This document shows positions 54,181-62,379 of a stretch of DNA of 64,000 nucleotides, piece after piece. Under the pieces are notes generated by a model, which was not told the origin of the DNA, searched no databases, and worked only from the letters and a program-made list of their open reading frames with translations. Source of the DNA: Flavobacterium inviolabile (lineage in GTDB: Bacteria > Bacteroidota > Bacteroidia > Flavobacteriales > Flavobacteriaceae); assembly GCF_013389455.1 (NCBI RefSeq), contig NZ_CP058278.1, positions 1,612,001-1,676,000 on the forward strand, read 5' to 3'. Positions within the stretch are counted from its first letter, which is position 1. Each line of letters starts with the position of its first letter. A program made the position numbers and the translations under genes.

Positions 54181-55125
54181 TTAATTGTTTTTCTGAAGCC
54201 ATTTTACAGCTTCTTCCAGTGTTTTTTCCGGGGCGCACTTTTGGTCCGGAATTATTGAACTGCCGTATTTTTGCTTATTTCTGTCGGCAAAGGTGCTTAC
54301 CGTAAGGTTGATTCTGGCACCATCGGAAAGAATGTACACTTCATTTGACGAGGAAACACCAAAAGTTTTGGTTCCAAAACTTCTGGTTTTTGGTCTGCCT
54401 TTAAAGGCTACCGCGACTGCTTCTCCGGAGCTGGCGGTTAGCGAATCGGTTAATACCGCTACATAAGGGTTTGCTTTTTTCAGGGAATAAAATTCGTGTA
54501 TATCTTCAATTGTCGTTGTACCGTAAAGTACTTTTCCGTCTTTACAGATCCAGGGTTCTGCATTATTGTCCGGATCAATGAAATAGCCAACGATTCCGTT
54601 GCCTAATACCGGAGCAATACCGGTTAACATCGGACTCATATTGCCTCCGAAATTTCCTCTTAAGTCAACAATCCAGCCTTTTAAATTAGCTTTATCCCGC
54701 TCTTTCAGCTGTTCCAGTACCTTGTTGCGATACGCTTCAAGCTGATCTTCATCACCCATACAGTAAGGGATTCGGATATAGCCAATATCGGACGGAACGG
54801 TTTCGTCGGTTAAAGTGGGCGGCGCTTTTTCGCTGTCCTCATTATTATTTGCCGCAGCAAAATAACTGTGATGGTCATGCAGCTGGGTAACGGCATATTC
54901 AACAGACGGATAAGCATCCTGTATGCTGACGGCTTTTTCGGCATGCTTTAAAACGGAAGCTTTGAATTTATCCCAGTCAATGTTTTTCCGGTTAACGGAT
55001 TTTGCTTTTAATAAAGTAACGACCTCGTTAATATAGGCCTGTACTTCCGGGGAAGCTGCCGGTTCTTTTTTATCGCACCCGATAAGTAATGTCAGTATTA
55101 AAAAGGAGCAGAGTATGTTTTTCAT
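54181..55125 (-). CDS. S41-family peptidase lipoprotein
   Basis: A 314-residue protein with a lipoprotein signal ending LLIGC near residue 16, a helical N-terminal domain with QLHDHHSYF near residue 91, and an S41 (C-terminal processing peptidase-like) core. The core has GWIVDLRGNFGGNMSPML near residue 150, the nucleophile Ser in LTASSGEAVAVAF near residue 224, and TKTFGVSSSNE after it. No PDZ domain is seen, as in short tricorn-like members. It probably acts in the periplasm or at the outer membrane. Its target is unknown. A 282-bp gap upstream, shared with idi, holds no other gene I can see. Confidence 0.88.
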   Translation of the reverse strand: MKNILCSFLILTLLIGCDKKEPAASPEVQAYINEVVTLLKAKSVNRKNIDWDKFKASVLKHAEKAVSIQDAYPSVEYAVTQLHDHHSYFAAANNNEDSEKAPPTLTDETVPSDIGYIRIPYCMGDEDQLEAYRNKVLEQLKERDKANLKGWIVDLRGNFGGNMSPMLTGIAPVLGNGIVGYFIDPDNNAEPWICKDGKVLYGTTTIEDIHEFYSLKKANPYVAVLTDSLTASSGEAVAVAFKGRPKTRSFGTKTFGVSSSNEVYILSDGARINLTVSTFADRNKQKYGSSIIPDQKCAPEKTLEEAVKWLQKNN

Positions 55126-55382
55126 GAACTTTTGGTGTTTTGGTATTTTGTAATAACGCAGGCAGTGCTAAATTATTCCGGTACATCCGGTTATTTTACG
55201 TACCTGTCTGCTAATACAGTTGAATATGCTGTGTTGTGATGGAATCTGTAGCAGCAAAAATAGTTATATTCTGGATTGTTTGGTGTTTGCCCGGAGGATT
55301 ACCCTTTGGTTTTTATGCTTTCTGGCGGTGCAATTGGTGAAAATTATAAAATAGGGCAAAAGTGAATGCATTTCTTTTTTTG

Positions 55383-55390
55383 TACTTTTG
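55383..55390 (+). promoter_or_regulatory. Putative -7 promoter element of idi
   Basis: TACTTTTG, 17 bases before the idi ATG, fits the TAnnTTTG consensus exactly. The -33 box is not evident. Confidence 0.5.
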
Positions 55391-55407
55391 ACAGGTAATC
55401 AAGAATT

Positions 55408-55935
55408 ATGACAGAAGAAAGAGTAATATTAGTTAACGAAAAGGATGAACAAATTGGCTTAATGCCAAAAATGGAAGCACATGAAAAGGCAGTATTGCAC
55501 CGTGCTTTTTCGGTTTTTATATTGAATGCTGATAATGAAATCATGCTGCAGCAACGGGCGCAGCACAAATACCATTCTCCTTTGCTGTGGACCAATACCT
55601 GTTGCAGTCATCAGAGAGAAGGAGAAACCAATATTCAGGCAGGTGTAAGAAGACTGCGTGAAGAAATGGGATTCACCGCTGAGTTAAAAGAATTGTTTTC
55701 GTTTATTTATAAGGCACCTTTCGATAATGGACTGACAGAACATGAGCTTGACCATGTAATGATCGGTTACTACAATGCAGCACCCGAGATCAATCCGGAA
55801 GAAGTGGAAAGCTGGAAATGGATGTCCATTGAAGCGGTAAAAGAAGATATGGAAGTACATCCGGATATCTATACGGTATGGTTCAAAATAATTTTTGACA
55901 AGTTTTATCACTATTTAGAAGCTCATAAAGTTTAA
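55408..55935 (+). CDS. idi: Isopentenyl-diphosphate delta-isomerase, type I
   Basis: A 175-residue Nudix-fold isomerase. It has HRAFSVFILNADNEIMLQQRA near residue 32, the catalytic Cys in WTNTCCSHQREGE near residue 68, the Nudix-like AGVRRLREEMGF, and the catalytic Glu in TEHELDHVMIG near residue 110. It interconverts isopentenyl and dimethylallyl diphosphate for isoprenoid, quinone and undecaprenyl phosphate synthesis; the last is the carrier used by the glycan locus upstream. It opens a set of closely spaced + strand genes. Confidence 0.94.
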   Translation: MTEERVILVNEKDEQIGLMPKMEAHEKAVLHRAFSVFILNADNEIMLQQRAQHKYHSPLLWTNTCCSHQREGETNIQAGVRRLREEMGFTAELKELFSFIYKAPFDNGLTEHELDHVMIGYYNAAPEINPEEVESWKWMSIEAVKEDMEVHPDIYTVWFKIIFDKFYHYLEAHKV

Positions 55936-55940
55936 TTGCT

Positions 55941-56351
55941 ATGAAAGTTACTGTAAGCCGAAAAGCCCATTTTAATGCTGCACACCGTCTGTATCGCAAA
56001 GATTGGACTTTTGAGAAAAATCAGGCAGTTTTTGGGAAATGCAACAATCCTAATTATCACGGGCATAACTATGAACTGATTGTGAGTGTGACCGGAGAAA
56101 TTGATCCGGAAACCGGATATGTAATGGATCTGGGGGATTTAGCTGCGATTATCCGGAATGAGATAGAAGATAAATTCGATCATAAGAACCTTAATATGGA
56201 TGTGCCGGAATTTGCGGATTTAAACCCGACGGCAGAAAATATTGTGGTTGTTATCTGGAATAAGATCAGGGCAAAAATTGCTTCAGACAAGGAACTGGAG
56301 GTTGTTTTGTATGAAACACCCAGAAATTTTGTAACCTATAAAGGATCGTGA
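55941..56351 (+). CDS. 6-pyruvoyl-tetrahydropterin synthase/QueD family protein
   Basis: A 136-residue T-fold enzyme. The zinc-binding His are in FNAAHRL and in GKCNNPNYHGHNYEL near residue 33, with the catalytic Cys just before; FDHKNLNMDVPEFADL and TAENIVVVIWNKI complete the pattern. The CNNPN-x-HGHNY version is the one found in eukaryotic PTPS rather than the shorter C-x3-HGH of E. coli QueD. The product could be 6-pyruvoyl-tetrahydropterin (biopterin route) or 6-carboxy-tetrahydropterin (queuosine route). It lies 5 bases after idi and overlaps bcp by 4 bases. Confidence 0.9.
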   Translation: MKVTVSRKAHFNAAHRLYRKDWTFEKNQAVFGKCNNPNYHGHNYELIVSVTGEIDPETGYVMDLGDLAAIIRNEIEDKFDHKNLNMDVPEFADLNPTAENIVVVIWNKIRAKIASDKELEVVLYETPRNFVTYKGS

Positions 56352-56809
56352 TGCGTTTAAAAACAGGAGATAAAATACCGGACTTTCAGGCGACAGATGC
56401 GCAGGGTGCCGTTTTTAATATGGCTTCTCTTTTAGGGAAGAAACCATTGGTGATTTATTTTTACCCAAAAGACAATACGCCCGGCTGTACCAAAGAAGCC
56501 TGCGGATTCCGGGATTTATACGAAGATTTTACGGCTTTGGGCGCCGAAGTAATCGGGATTAGCGGCGATAGCAGTGCTTCTCATCAAAAATTTGCAGACC
56601 AGTACCGGCTGCCGTTTATACTATTGTCTGATAAAGGAAAACATATCCGGAATCTTTTCGGAGTGCCGACTAATTTATTAGGACTGCTGCCGGGAAGAGT
56701 AACGTATGTTGCGGATAGTGACGGAATAATCCGCTTTGTCTTTAACAGTATGAATGCAACGCAGCACATGCCAAAAGCTTTGGAAGCGGTAAAGGCAATG
56801 AAAGGATAA
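56348..56809 (+). CDS. bcp: Thioredoxin-dependent peroxiredoxin, Bcp/PrxQ type
   Basis: A 153-residue peroxiredoxin. The peroxidatic Cys is in YPKDNTPGCTKEACGF near residue 45, and the resolving Cys is five residues on (C-T-K-E-A-C), as in atypical two-Cys BCP proteins. VIGISGDSSASHQKFADQYRLPFILLSD and the conserved R of GRVTYVADSDGIIRFVF follow. It reduces hydrogen peroxide and organic hydroperoxides with thioredoxin. Its ATG overlaps the stop of the preceding gene. Confidence 0.94.
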   Translation: MMRLKTGDKIPDFQATDAQGAVFNMASLLGKKPLVIYFYPKDNTPGCTKEACGFRDLYEDFTALGAEVIGISGDSSASHQKFADQYRLPFILLSDKGKHIRNLFGVPTNLLGLLPGRVTYVADSDGIIRFVFNSMNATQHMPKALEAVKAMKG

Positions 56810-56936
56810 GCCGGGAATGCAACAATCCGGTCTTTGCGTTTGTATTTAACACTGCTTTCTAAAAATGATTTGGGTTCAGATTGGTTATTTCAAAAACTTT
56901 TTTGCATTTTTGCGAACCTAATGAACAAATAAATCT

Positions 56937-57911
56937 ATGACGGTAAATTGGTATCCACTTATTTTTAACCCCATTTTGAAAGACAGAATTTGGGGAGGAA
57001 CCAAATTATATTCGTTACTTCATAAAGAGATTATTTCCGAAACTACCGGCGAAAGCTGGGAAATCTCAACTGTTCCCGGAGATATCAGTACCGTTAAAAA
57101 CGGAGCCTTAGCCGGAAAAAACATTAATGAACTTTTAGCCTTACAGCCGGAAGCATTACTGGGTAGAAAAGTGTACGGAAAATTCGGTAATGAATTTCCG
57201 TTGTTATTCAAGTTTCTGGATGCTAAGGAAGATTTGTCCATTCAGGTACATCCCAATGATGCATTAGCGAAAATCAGGCATAATTCTTTCGGGAAAACCG
57301 AAATGTGGTATGTTATGCAGGCCGATGAAGATTCCCGGATCATAATCGGTTTTGAAGAACCTTCATCGTCGGAAGAATATGTGCACCATCTGGAAAATAA
57401 AACGTTGACCAAAATACTAAAAGAAATTAAGGTTAAAAAAGGCGATGCATTCTTTCTGGAAACCGGAACGATCCATGCCATTGGTGCCGGAATTGTCATT
57501 GCCGAAATTCAGCAGACTTCCGATATTACCTACCGGGTTTATGACTGGGACAGGGTAGATGCAAACGGGCATTCAAGAGAGCTGCATATTGACCTGGCAT
57601 TGGAAGCCATCGATTATTCGGCAGGTAATGCACAGATTGCTTATGCAAAAGAAAACAACAAGTCCAATCTGGTAATAGATTGTCCTTACTTTACTACAAA
57701 TTATATTCCTTTGGATGGAGTGCTGTCCTTTGCTAAAAACGGAGATTCTTTTACCGTTTTGGTGTGTACGGAAGGTGATTTCTCGATTCATATTCCGGAT
57801 ACGGCTGAAAAAACCGACTTTAAAAAAGGAGATACCGTTTTAATTCCTGCGGTTATTACCGATTTTGAAATTTCAGGACAGGCTTCGCTGTTAGAAATAT
57901 TCATTTCATAA
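56937..57911 (+). CDS. manA: Mannose-6-phosphate isomerase, class I
   Basis: A 324-residue cupin-type isomerase of the short bacterial class. It has the start PLIFNPILKDRIWGGTKL, GNEFPLLFKFLDAKEDLSIQVHPNDALA near residue 85 with zinc-binding His, KTEMWYVMQ, and FLETGTIHAIGAGIVIAEIQQTSDITYRVYDW near residue 180. It interconverts fructose-6-phosphate and mannose-6-phosphate, giving GDP-mannose and its products for glycan synthesis. It stands alone after a 127-bp gap. Confidence 0.92.
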   Translation: MTVNWYPLIFNPILKDRIWGGTKLYSLLHKEIISETTGESWEISTVPGDISTVKNGALAGKNINELLALQPEALLGRKVYGKFGNEFPLLFKFLDAKEDLSIQVHPNDALAKIRHNSFGKTEMWYVMQADEDSRIIIGFEEPSSSEEYVHHLENKTLTKILKEIKVKKGDAFFLETGTIHAIGAGIVIAEIQQTSDITYRVYDWDRVDANGHSRELHIDLALEAIDYSAGNAQIAYAKENNKSNLVIDCPYFTTNYIPLDGVLSFAKNGDSFTVLVCTEGDFSIHIPDTAEKTDFKKGDTVLIPAVITDFEISGQASLLEIFIS

Positions 57912-57932
57912 CCTTTAATCAAAAGATTAGTT

Positions 57933-57940
57933 GTAATTTT
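57933..57940 (+). promoter_or_regulatory. Putative -7 promoter element of the 88-residue protein gene
   Basis: TAATTTTG fits TAnnTTTG and lies 28 bases before the ATG at 57969. Confidence 0.5.
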
Positions 57941-57968
57941 GCCAACGAAATTTAAAAATCAAAGAAAA

Positions 57969-58235
57969 ATGGCAAGCGTTAAAAACTTAAAAAAAGACAT
58001 CAACTACGTTTTAGGTGATATTATTGAAGCAGTTTACATTTGGGAAATGACTACTACAGGAAAACCAACTGCGGCTTCAGACGCATTAGTAGAAGAAGCG
58101 ATTACAACATTTGACAGTTTGATCACTAAAGTGAACCAAAAAAATGTTGAAAATAAAAAATTACATTTCAAACAAATTAATAAAGATCTTGAAATTGCTG
58201 CTAATCAATTGGTTGATAAAATCAACGCATTGTAG
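57969..58235 (+). CDS. Conserved flavobacterial small protein, 88 residues
   Basis: An 88-residue helical protein starting ASVKNLKKDINYVLGDII and ending NQLVDKINAL; it is rich in Lys and Asp and looks like two or three amphipathic helices. No domain is recognised. A short TTG-started extension from 57939 is possible, but the ATG at 57969 fits the upstream TAATTTTG element and gives a typical start. Similar small proteins are common in Flavobacteriaceae as far as I recall. It sits directly upstream of the tRNA-Thr pair. Function unknown. Confidence 0.75.
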   Translation: MASVKNLKKDINYVLGDIIEAVYIWEMTTTGKPTAASDALVEEAITTFDSLITKVNQKNVENKKLHFKQINKDLEIAANQLVDKINAL

Positions 58236-58269
58236 TCAGAAAAATCAATAAAAAAGTGTGAAAAAAATA

Positions 58270-58300
58270 TTTGGAAGTTTAAAAAACAACCTTATATTTG
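58270..58300 (+). promoter_or_regulatory. Promoter of first tRNA-Thr gene
   Basis: TTTG at 58270-58273 and TATATTTG at 58293-58300 with a 19-base spacer, an exact match to the Bacteroidota housekeeping consensus. The tRNA starts 16 bases further on. Confidence 0.85.
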
Positions 58301-58315
58301 CACCCGAATTGAGAC

Positions 58316-58389
58316 GCCGGTGTAGCTCAGCTGGCTAGAGCAGCTGATTTGTAATCAGCAGGTCGTGGGTTCGAGTCCCTCCATCGGCT
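58316..58389 (+). tRNA. tRNA-Thr (anticodon TGT), copy 1
   Basis: A full cloverleaf can be drawn. The acceptor stem is GCCGGTG with CATCGGC (one G-T pair), followed by the D arm GCTC-AGCTGGCTA-GAGC, anticodon stem GCTGA/TCAGC with loop TTTGTAA (anticodon TGT at 58350-58352), and T arm with GGTTCGAGTCC. CCA is not encoded. Confidence 0.96.
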
Positions 58390-58442
58390 CAATTTTTTTA
58401 CTGCATGTTTTTGCGGTTTTTATTGAAAAAAGAATAAAAATA

Positions 58443-58473
58443 TTTGGGAGTTTGAAAAACAACCTTATATTTG
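58443..58473 (+). promoter_or_regulatory. Promoter of second tRNA-Thr gene
   Basis: TTTG at 58443-58446 and TATATTTG at 58466-58473, again with a 19-base spacer. It is the duplicated copy of the promoter at 58270. Confidence 0.85.
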
Positions 58474-58488
58474 CAACCGAATTGAGAT

Positions 58489-58562
58489 GCCGGTGTAGCT
58501 CAGCTGGCTAGAGCAGCTGATTTGTAATCAGCAGGTCGTGGGTTCGAGTCCCTCCATCGGCT
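58489..58562 (+). tRNA. tRNA-Thr (anticodon TGT), copy 2
   Basis: Its 74 bases are identical to copy 1, with the same TGT anticodon. It is followed by a hairpin terminator. Confidence 0.96.
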
Positions 58563-58576
58563 CAATCGTCTTTAAG

Positions 58577-58601
58577 CCACTTGAAGAAAGTGGTTTTTTT
58601 T
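58577..58601 (+). terminator. Terminator after the tRNA-Thr pair
   Basis: CCACTT and AAGTGG pair around a GAAGA loop and are followed by a run of eight T, a classic intrinsic terminator. Confidence 0.88.
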
Positions 58602-58615
58602 ATTTATAAAGGTTT

Positions 58616-58650
58616 AAAAAAAGCGGCTTATGAAAATAAGCCGCTTTTTA
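58616..58650. terminator. Terminator of the DUF4369 lipoprotein gene
   Basis: AAAAAGCGGCTTAT and ATAAGCCGCTTTTT pair around a GAAA loop with flanking A and T runs, directly after the stop of the - strand gene. Confidence 0.9.
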
Positions 58651-58653
58651 TTT

Positions 58654-59379
58654 TTATTGTGGAGTTTGTTCCTGCTGTTTTCTTTTCGCAATAAACTCTT
58701 TTAGCATTTTACCATAATGGGATTGAGCCACCTCAGGCGATAACGATTTCTGAATGGTATCCATATATTTCAGATTGGTATCGTAAATATCCGTCAGGGC
58801 AATATAAGGTGCTACTTCATATTTGGCATTGTTTACCGCAAAATTCACCGCATCCAGATAACGTCGGATGATTAGCTTTTCGTTACGCTCGTTCAGGCTG
58901 TCCATCATTTTTGTTTTGTTGAACTTCTGCGCATAAAGACTTAGGCTTAAAACCTTGTTTTCTTCGTCTGTAAAGCGTGATTTTATTTTTTTGTAGTCTT
59001 CGTATAGTTCGTTGTTTTTTGAGCCTGTAACTTTTGCTTTTGCGTAAAACTCTTTTAAGTCGGTCGTAATCTTCATTTCACCCGGTTCTGCAAAAAACAT
59101 AAGGCTGTTGTCGATAGAATTGGAAGTACCGCGATCCAGGAACAGGTAGTACATTTCCGGAGAATCAATTTTTAAGTTGCTCTCAAAATTGGAATTTCCT
59201 TTAATCAGGAAACTGTCGATCGTTACAAATGAAGTGTCAACGATTTTTTTTAAGTATAGTTTACCCTGCTTTAATCCGTTAACTGTTCCTGTAAGATGAA
59301 GGTTGTTTGCTGATTCGTTCTCTTTATTACAAGCGGTTAATAAGGCCAGCGAAAATAAGGCTATAAGTGTTTTTTTCAT
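58654..59379 (-). CDS. DUF4369-type lipoprotein
   Basis: A 241-residue lipoprotein with a signal ending LALLTAC (Cys near residue 17). A beta-sandwich of DUF4369 type follows, with HLTGTVNGLKQGKLYLKKI near residue 28 and NSLMFFAEPGEMKITTDL near residue 90. The C-terminal part is a charged helical region (LYEDYKKIKSRF on) without the thioredoxin domain that such proteins often carry. It is likely periplasmic or surface-exposed. Its function is unknown. It is read alone between two terminators. Confidence 0.82.
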   Translation of the reverse strand: MKKTLIALFSLALLTACNKENESANNLHLTGTVNGLKQGKLYLKKIVDTSFVTIDSFLIKGNSNFESNLKIDSPEMYYLFLDRGTSNSIDNSLMFFAEPGEMKITTDLKEFYAKAKVTGSKNNELYEDYKKIKSRFTDEENKVLSLSLYAQKFNKTKMMDSLNERNEKLIIRRYLDAVNFAVNNAKYEVAPYIALTDIYDTNLKYMDTIQKSLSPEVAQSHYGKMLKEFIAKRKQQEQTPQ

Positions 59380-59480
59380 TAGGGTTACGATTTTAAAGTT
59401 TGCAAAGTAAAGAAAAAAATATTCAGATGCTAAGGAAGTTGTTGAAATAGTATGGTTTAATACGGCAATTTCGGATATAA

Positions 59481-59508
59481 AAAATCCCCAATAGCTATTG
59501 GGGATTTT
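59481..59508. terminator. Terminator of the M61 peptidase gene
   Basis: A perfect palindrome, AAAATCCCCAATAG/CTATTGGGGATTTT, lies 21 bases past the stop of the - strand gene. Confidence 0.88.
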
Positions 59509-59529
59509 GAGAATATTCCGGATAAAGCA

Positions 59530-61377
59530 TTATCCTTTTAACCAGGCTTCTTTGATTTTTGCTTTACTGTTGTCTGTAAAGTGTAATCCTTCCACATCTT
59601 CCATGGTTAAGGTTACTTTTCCTTTTAAAGTCTGTTCCTTGTTGTTGCGTTTTATTTTAATCGTGATCGGGTCGTTTTCTTTCCAATCCATGCTGGACAT
59701 GATCAGCTCATAAATGTTATCCAGATTATAAGCGGTACCGTTAATCGCTAAGAGGGTATCGTCGTTTTTAAGACCAATTTTTTTCATGAAACCGTTTAGT
59801 TCCATTCCCGGCGGTATCATAATTTCTTTTGTCGCAGGGTTTACCGTGATATAAGGCATATCACCTTTTAAGAACGGATTGGCTGGTTTTTTAACGCTTC
59901 CTTTGATAACACCCACTTTGGCAAAATAGTCGTTATAAGGAATCGGAGTATCACCGGCTACATATTTGTTTAGGAATGCACCGATTTCCGGATAGGTTAA
60001 TGCGGTAATTTTAGCAAAAAGATCTTCATCGTTAAACGGTTTGTTGTTACCGTATTCGTTCGATAGTGCCTGCATTAAGCTTAAGATTCCTCTTGCTCCG
60101 TTGCTGCTTTCTCTCATTTGAATGTCAATGCACATCGCAATCAGCGCTCCTTTCAGATAAACATTATAATACGAATCTTTATATTGTTTGTCCAGGATGT
60201 TCTTGCTCATGTTTGTAAACGGCATTTTGTCGTTGAAACGGGTTGATGCTTCAATTTTTTCCGCCATTCTGTTGTAGAATTCGTCTTCTGTGATTAAGCC
60301 CTGGTTTACCTGGAACAGGTTTGCAAAATATTCGGTAACTCCTTCATACATCCATAAGTGTTCGGACATTTTTGGAGTATTGTAATCGAAATACTGGATT
60401 TCTTTGGAGTGAATGCTTAATGGTGTAACGATATGGAAAAATTCGTGGGAAACCACATCTTTCAATTGTTCTAAAAGCTGTGCTTTAGGCATCATTTCCG
60501 GCATAACAACGGTTGTGGAAGTGGTGTGCTCCAAAGCTCCGAATCCTTTGGCATCCGGTTTTTTCATATCGGATAAATACAGCAACACACTGTATTTTTT
60601 AGTGCTGTTTACCGGACCTAAGAATTTTTTCTGCGCACGCATCATTGTTTCCATTTCCGGAGTGATGTCTTTTGCCGTATAAGTTCCGTTTGGCGAATAT
60701 ACGCTGATCAGGATATCCATACCGTCCACATTGAATGTGGTATAATCCGGTTTGGAATACATGATCGGGCTGTCAACCAGTTCGGCATATCTTGGCGTGT
60801 GGAAAACATCCACTTCATTGCTCGGATCATTGTCAACTAAAGATGTAGCACCCCATAATGTTGCCGGATGGGAAACGGTTACCGTGTACGGGATTTCGTT
60901 TTTCCCCTGAAAGTATCCTACAAAACCATGCGTGTTCAGCATGAAGTTTTCGTTAGCCGCAATATTGGTACCGGCTGGTGAAAAGATATCATGCGTTCCT
61001 TCCACATCATAAGTATCGTTAACGAGATACGTTACTTTTGCCAGGGCTTTTGCATTGGATATCTGCCAGGTATTGTCATCTGTTTTAGAAACGGCAAGTG
61101 CATTTCCGTTTGCATCAAGTGCTTTGAAATTGTCAATAAACTTACCATAATCGTCTTCCGAATAAGTACCCGGGATAATTTTTGGGATATGGAATGTTGC
61201 TGTTTCTGTAGTAAAGGTTGGAGGAGTAATGGTTACCATTACTTTGTCATCCGTTACATTTTTAAGGTCAATGGCAACTTTTACCTCGTTTATAGTGGTA
61301 GCGGATGTTTTTTCCTGAGTTGTTTTACAGCTCATAACCATCACTGCCAGTGCCAATGTACAGATAAGTTTCTTCAT
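59530..61377 (-). CDS. M61-family metallopeptidase lipoprotein (glycyl aminopeptidase type)
   Basis: A 615-residue protein with a signal ending VMVMSC (lipidated Cys near residue 16). An N-terminal beta-rich M61 domain (VTITPPTFTTETATFHIPKIIPGTYSEDDYG-type block near residue 48) is followed by the catalytic zinc site HEFFH near residue 314, with the downstream Glu in MYEGVTEYFANLF near residue 344. The C-terminal 100 residues form a PDZ-like domain (GMELNGFMKKIGLKNDDTLLAINGTAYN). M61 enzymes remove N-terminal glycine or other small residues. It probably faces the periplasm or surface. Confidence 0.92.
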   Translation of the reverse strand: MKKLICTLALAVMVMSCKTTQEKTSATTINEVKVAIDLKNVTDDKVMVTITPPTFTTETATFHIPKIIPGTYSEDDYGKFIDNFKALDANGNALAVSKTDDNTWQISNAKALAKVTYLVNDTYDVEGTHDIFSPAGTNIAANENFMLNTHGFVGYFQGKNEIPYTVTVSHPATLWGATSLVDNDPSNEVDVFHTPRYAELVDSPIMYSKPDYTTFNVDGMDILISVYSPNGTYTAKDITPEMETMMRAQKKFLGPVNSTKKYSVLLYLSDMKKPDAKGFGALEHTTSTTVVMPEMMPKAQLLEQLKDVVSHEFFHIVTPLSIHSKEIQYFDYNTPKMSEHLWMYEGVTEYFANLFQVNQGLITEDEFYNRMAEKIEASTRFNDKMPFTNMSKNILDKQYKDSYYNVYLKGALIAMCIDIQMRESSNGARGILSLMQALSNEYGNNKPFNDEDLFAKITALTYPEIGAFLNKYVAGDTPIPYNDYFAKVGVIKGSVKKPANPFLKGDMPYITVNPATKEIMIPPGMELNGFMKKIGLKNDDTLLAINGTAYNLDNIYELIMSSMDWKENDPITIKIKRNNKEQTLKGKVTLTMEDVEGLHFTDNSKAKIKEAWLKG

Positions 61378-61422
61378 CGTTTTATTTTTAGTTTACTATT
61401 TGTAGTTGGAATTCGATTTTTG

Positions 61423-62376
61423 TTACAGTTTATTCTTTTTTAGGAAAAGATTAATTTTTTCCGAAAGTTTCGGTGTATTCCGGGTATCCGGATCGGAATA
61501 GGAAGCTAAGTTTTCGGCTTCGTCGCCGGTGATGTTTTTAAAGACATGATTCATGTTCGGAATGATGTTTAGCGTGGCACCCGGTTTTGATTTTTGCAAT
61601 AACTCGGCATCCAGAACGCGAACCTGAAGGTCTTTGTCGCCGTTTATGATCAGTACAGGAACTTTTAATTTACTGATCTCTGTTTGCGGATTGTATTGCA
61701 TCCAGGATTTCATGTACGGCTGAACGCTTTCCCGGAGAATCGAGGCCAGCAATGGTTTTTTAATCTCGATGGTTTCTCCTTTTTTCAGGGCGGCAAAACT
61801 CTGAACCAGTTCCTCTTTTAAAGCAGGCGTCTGGCGGGTTATCTGTTCCACAAGAATTTCATCAATCGGTCTTCCGGGACCGGCTAAAGAGATAAAAGCA
61901 TCCGCTTTTGTTTTTTGGGCGGCGATCATCCCGATCAGGGAGCCTTCGCTGTGTCCGGCAAAAAGGATCTTTGAATAATGGTATTTGTTTTTCAAATAGT
62001 CAAATACAGTAACGGCATCGGCAATCATGTCGTCAAAACGCATTTCTTTTTCGTTGACAGTTCCGGCAATTATCTGGGCAATAACTCGCTTGTCGTATGT
62101 GAAAACGGCATAGTTGTCTTTGCATAAATCTTCGGCAAGATACTTTAGCGAATTGTTCCTGCCTTTCAGCTGGTTTCCGTTCCGGTTAGTCGGTCCGGAA
62201 CCGGCAATAAGAATAATGAGCGTTGTTTTTTGCGGCTGACTTTTTGCCGGTGAATACAGGTCGCCTTTCAGTAATTCGTTAACCTGTAGTTCTTCCACAG
62301 CAAAAGGCTGTTGTCGGGCATAACTTTTTAAACCGGCTATAAGAAGGAAACCTGTAAGAATTATGTTTTTTATCAT
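61423..62376 (-). CDS. Alpha/beta hydrolase, secreted
   Basis: A 317-residue hydrolase with a signal peptide (IILTGFLLIAGLKSYA). The oxyanion region is LIILIAGSGPTNRNGN near residue 53. The nucleophile elbow is FAGHSEGSLIG near residue 143, the acid is in IINGDKDLQV near residue 252 and the His is in NMNHVFKNI near residue 280, so the Ser-Asp-His triad is complete. Family members are esterases or peptidases; the substrate is unknown. It is read with the MORN-like protein gene upstream, with 3 bases between them, so the two may work together. Confidence 0.88.
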   Translation of the reverse strand: MIKNIILTGFLLIAGLKSYARQQPFAVEELQVNELLKGDLYSPAKSQPQKTTLIILIAGSGPTNRNGNQLKGRNNSLKYLAEDLCKDNYAVFTYDKRVIAQIIAGTVNEKEMRFDDMIADAVTVFDYLKNKYHYSKILFAGHSEGSLIGMIAAQKTKADAFISLAGPGRPIDEILVEQITRQTPALKEELVQSFAALKKGETIEIKKPLLASILRESVQPYMKSWMQYNPQTEISKLKVPVLIINGDKDLQVRVLDAELLQKSKPGATLNIIPNMNHVFKNITGDEAENLASYSDPDTRNTPKLSEKINLFLKKNKL

Positions 62377-62379
62377 GTT

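Larger units (their letters stand above)
58264..58566 (+). repeat. Tandem duplication of a promoter plus tRNA-Thr unit, 173-bp period
   Basis: The stretch about 58264-58393 is repeated at 58437-58566 with only four or so differences, all upstream of the tRNA coding part. The whole unit, including promoter, has been duplicated. Confidence 0.85.

Noticed and set aside
60991..61443. A 150-codon open frame on the + strand antisense to the M61 peptidase gene
   Set aside because: Cys/Phe-rich shadow of the 5' part of a well supported gene.
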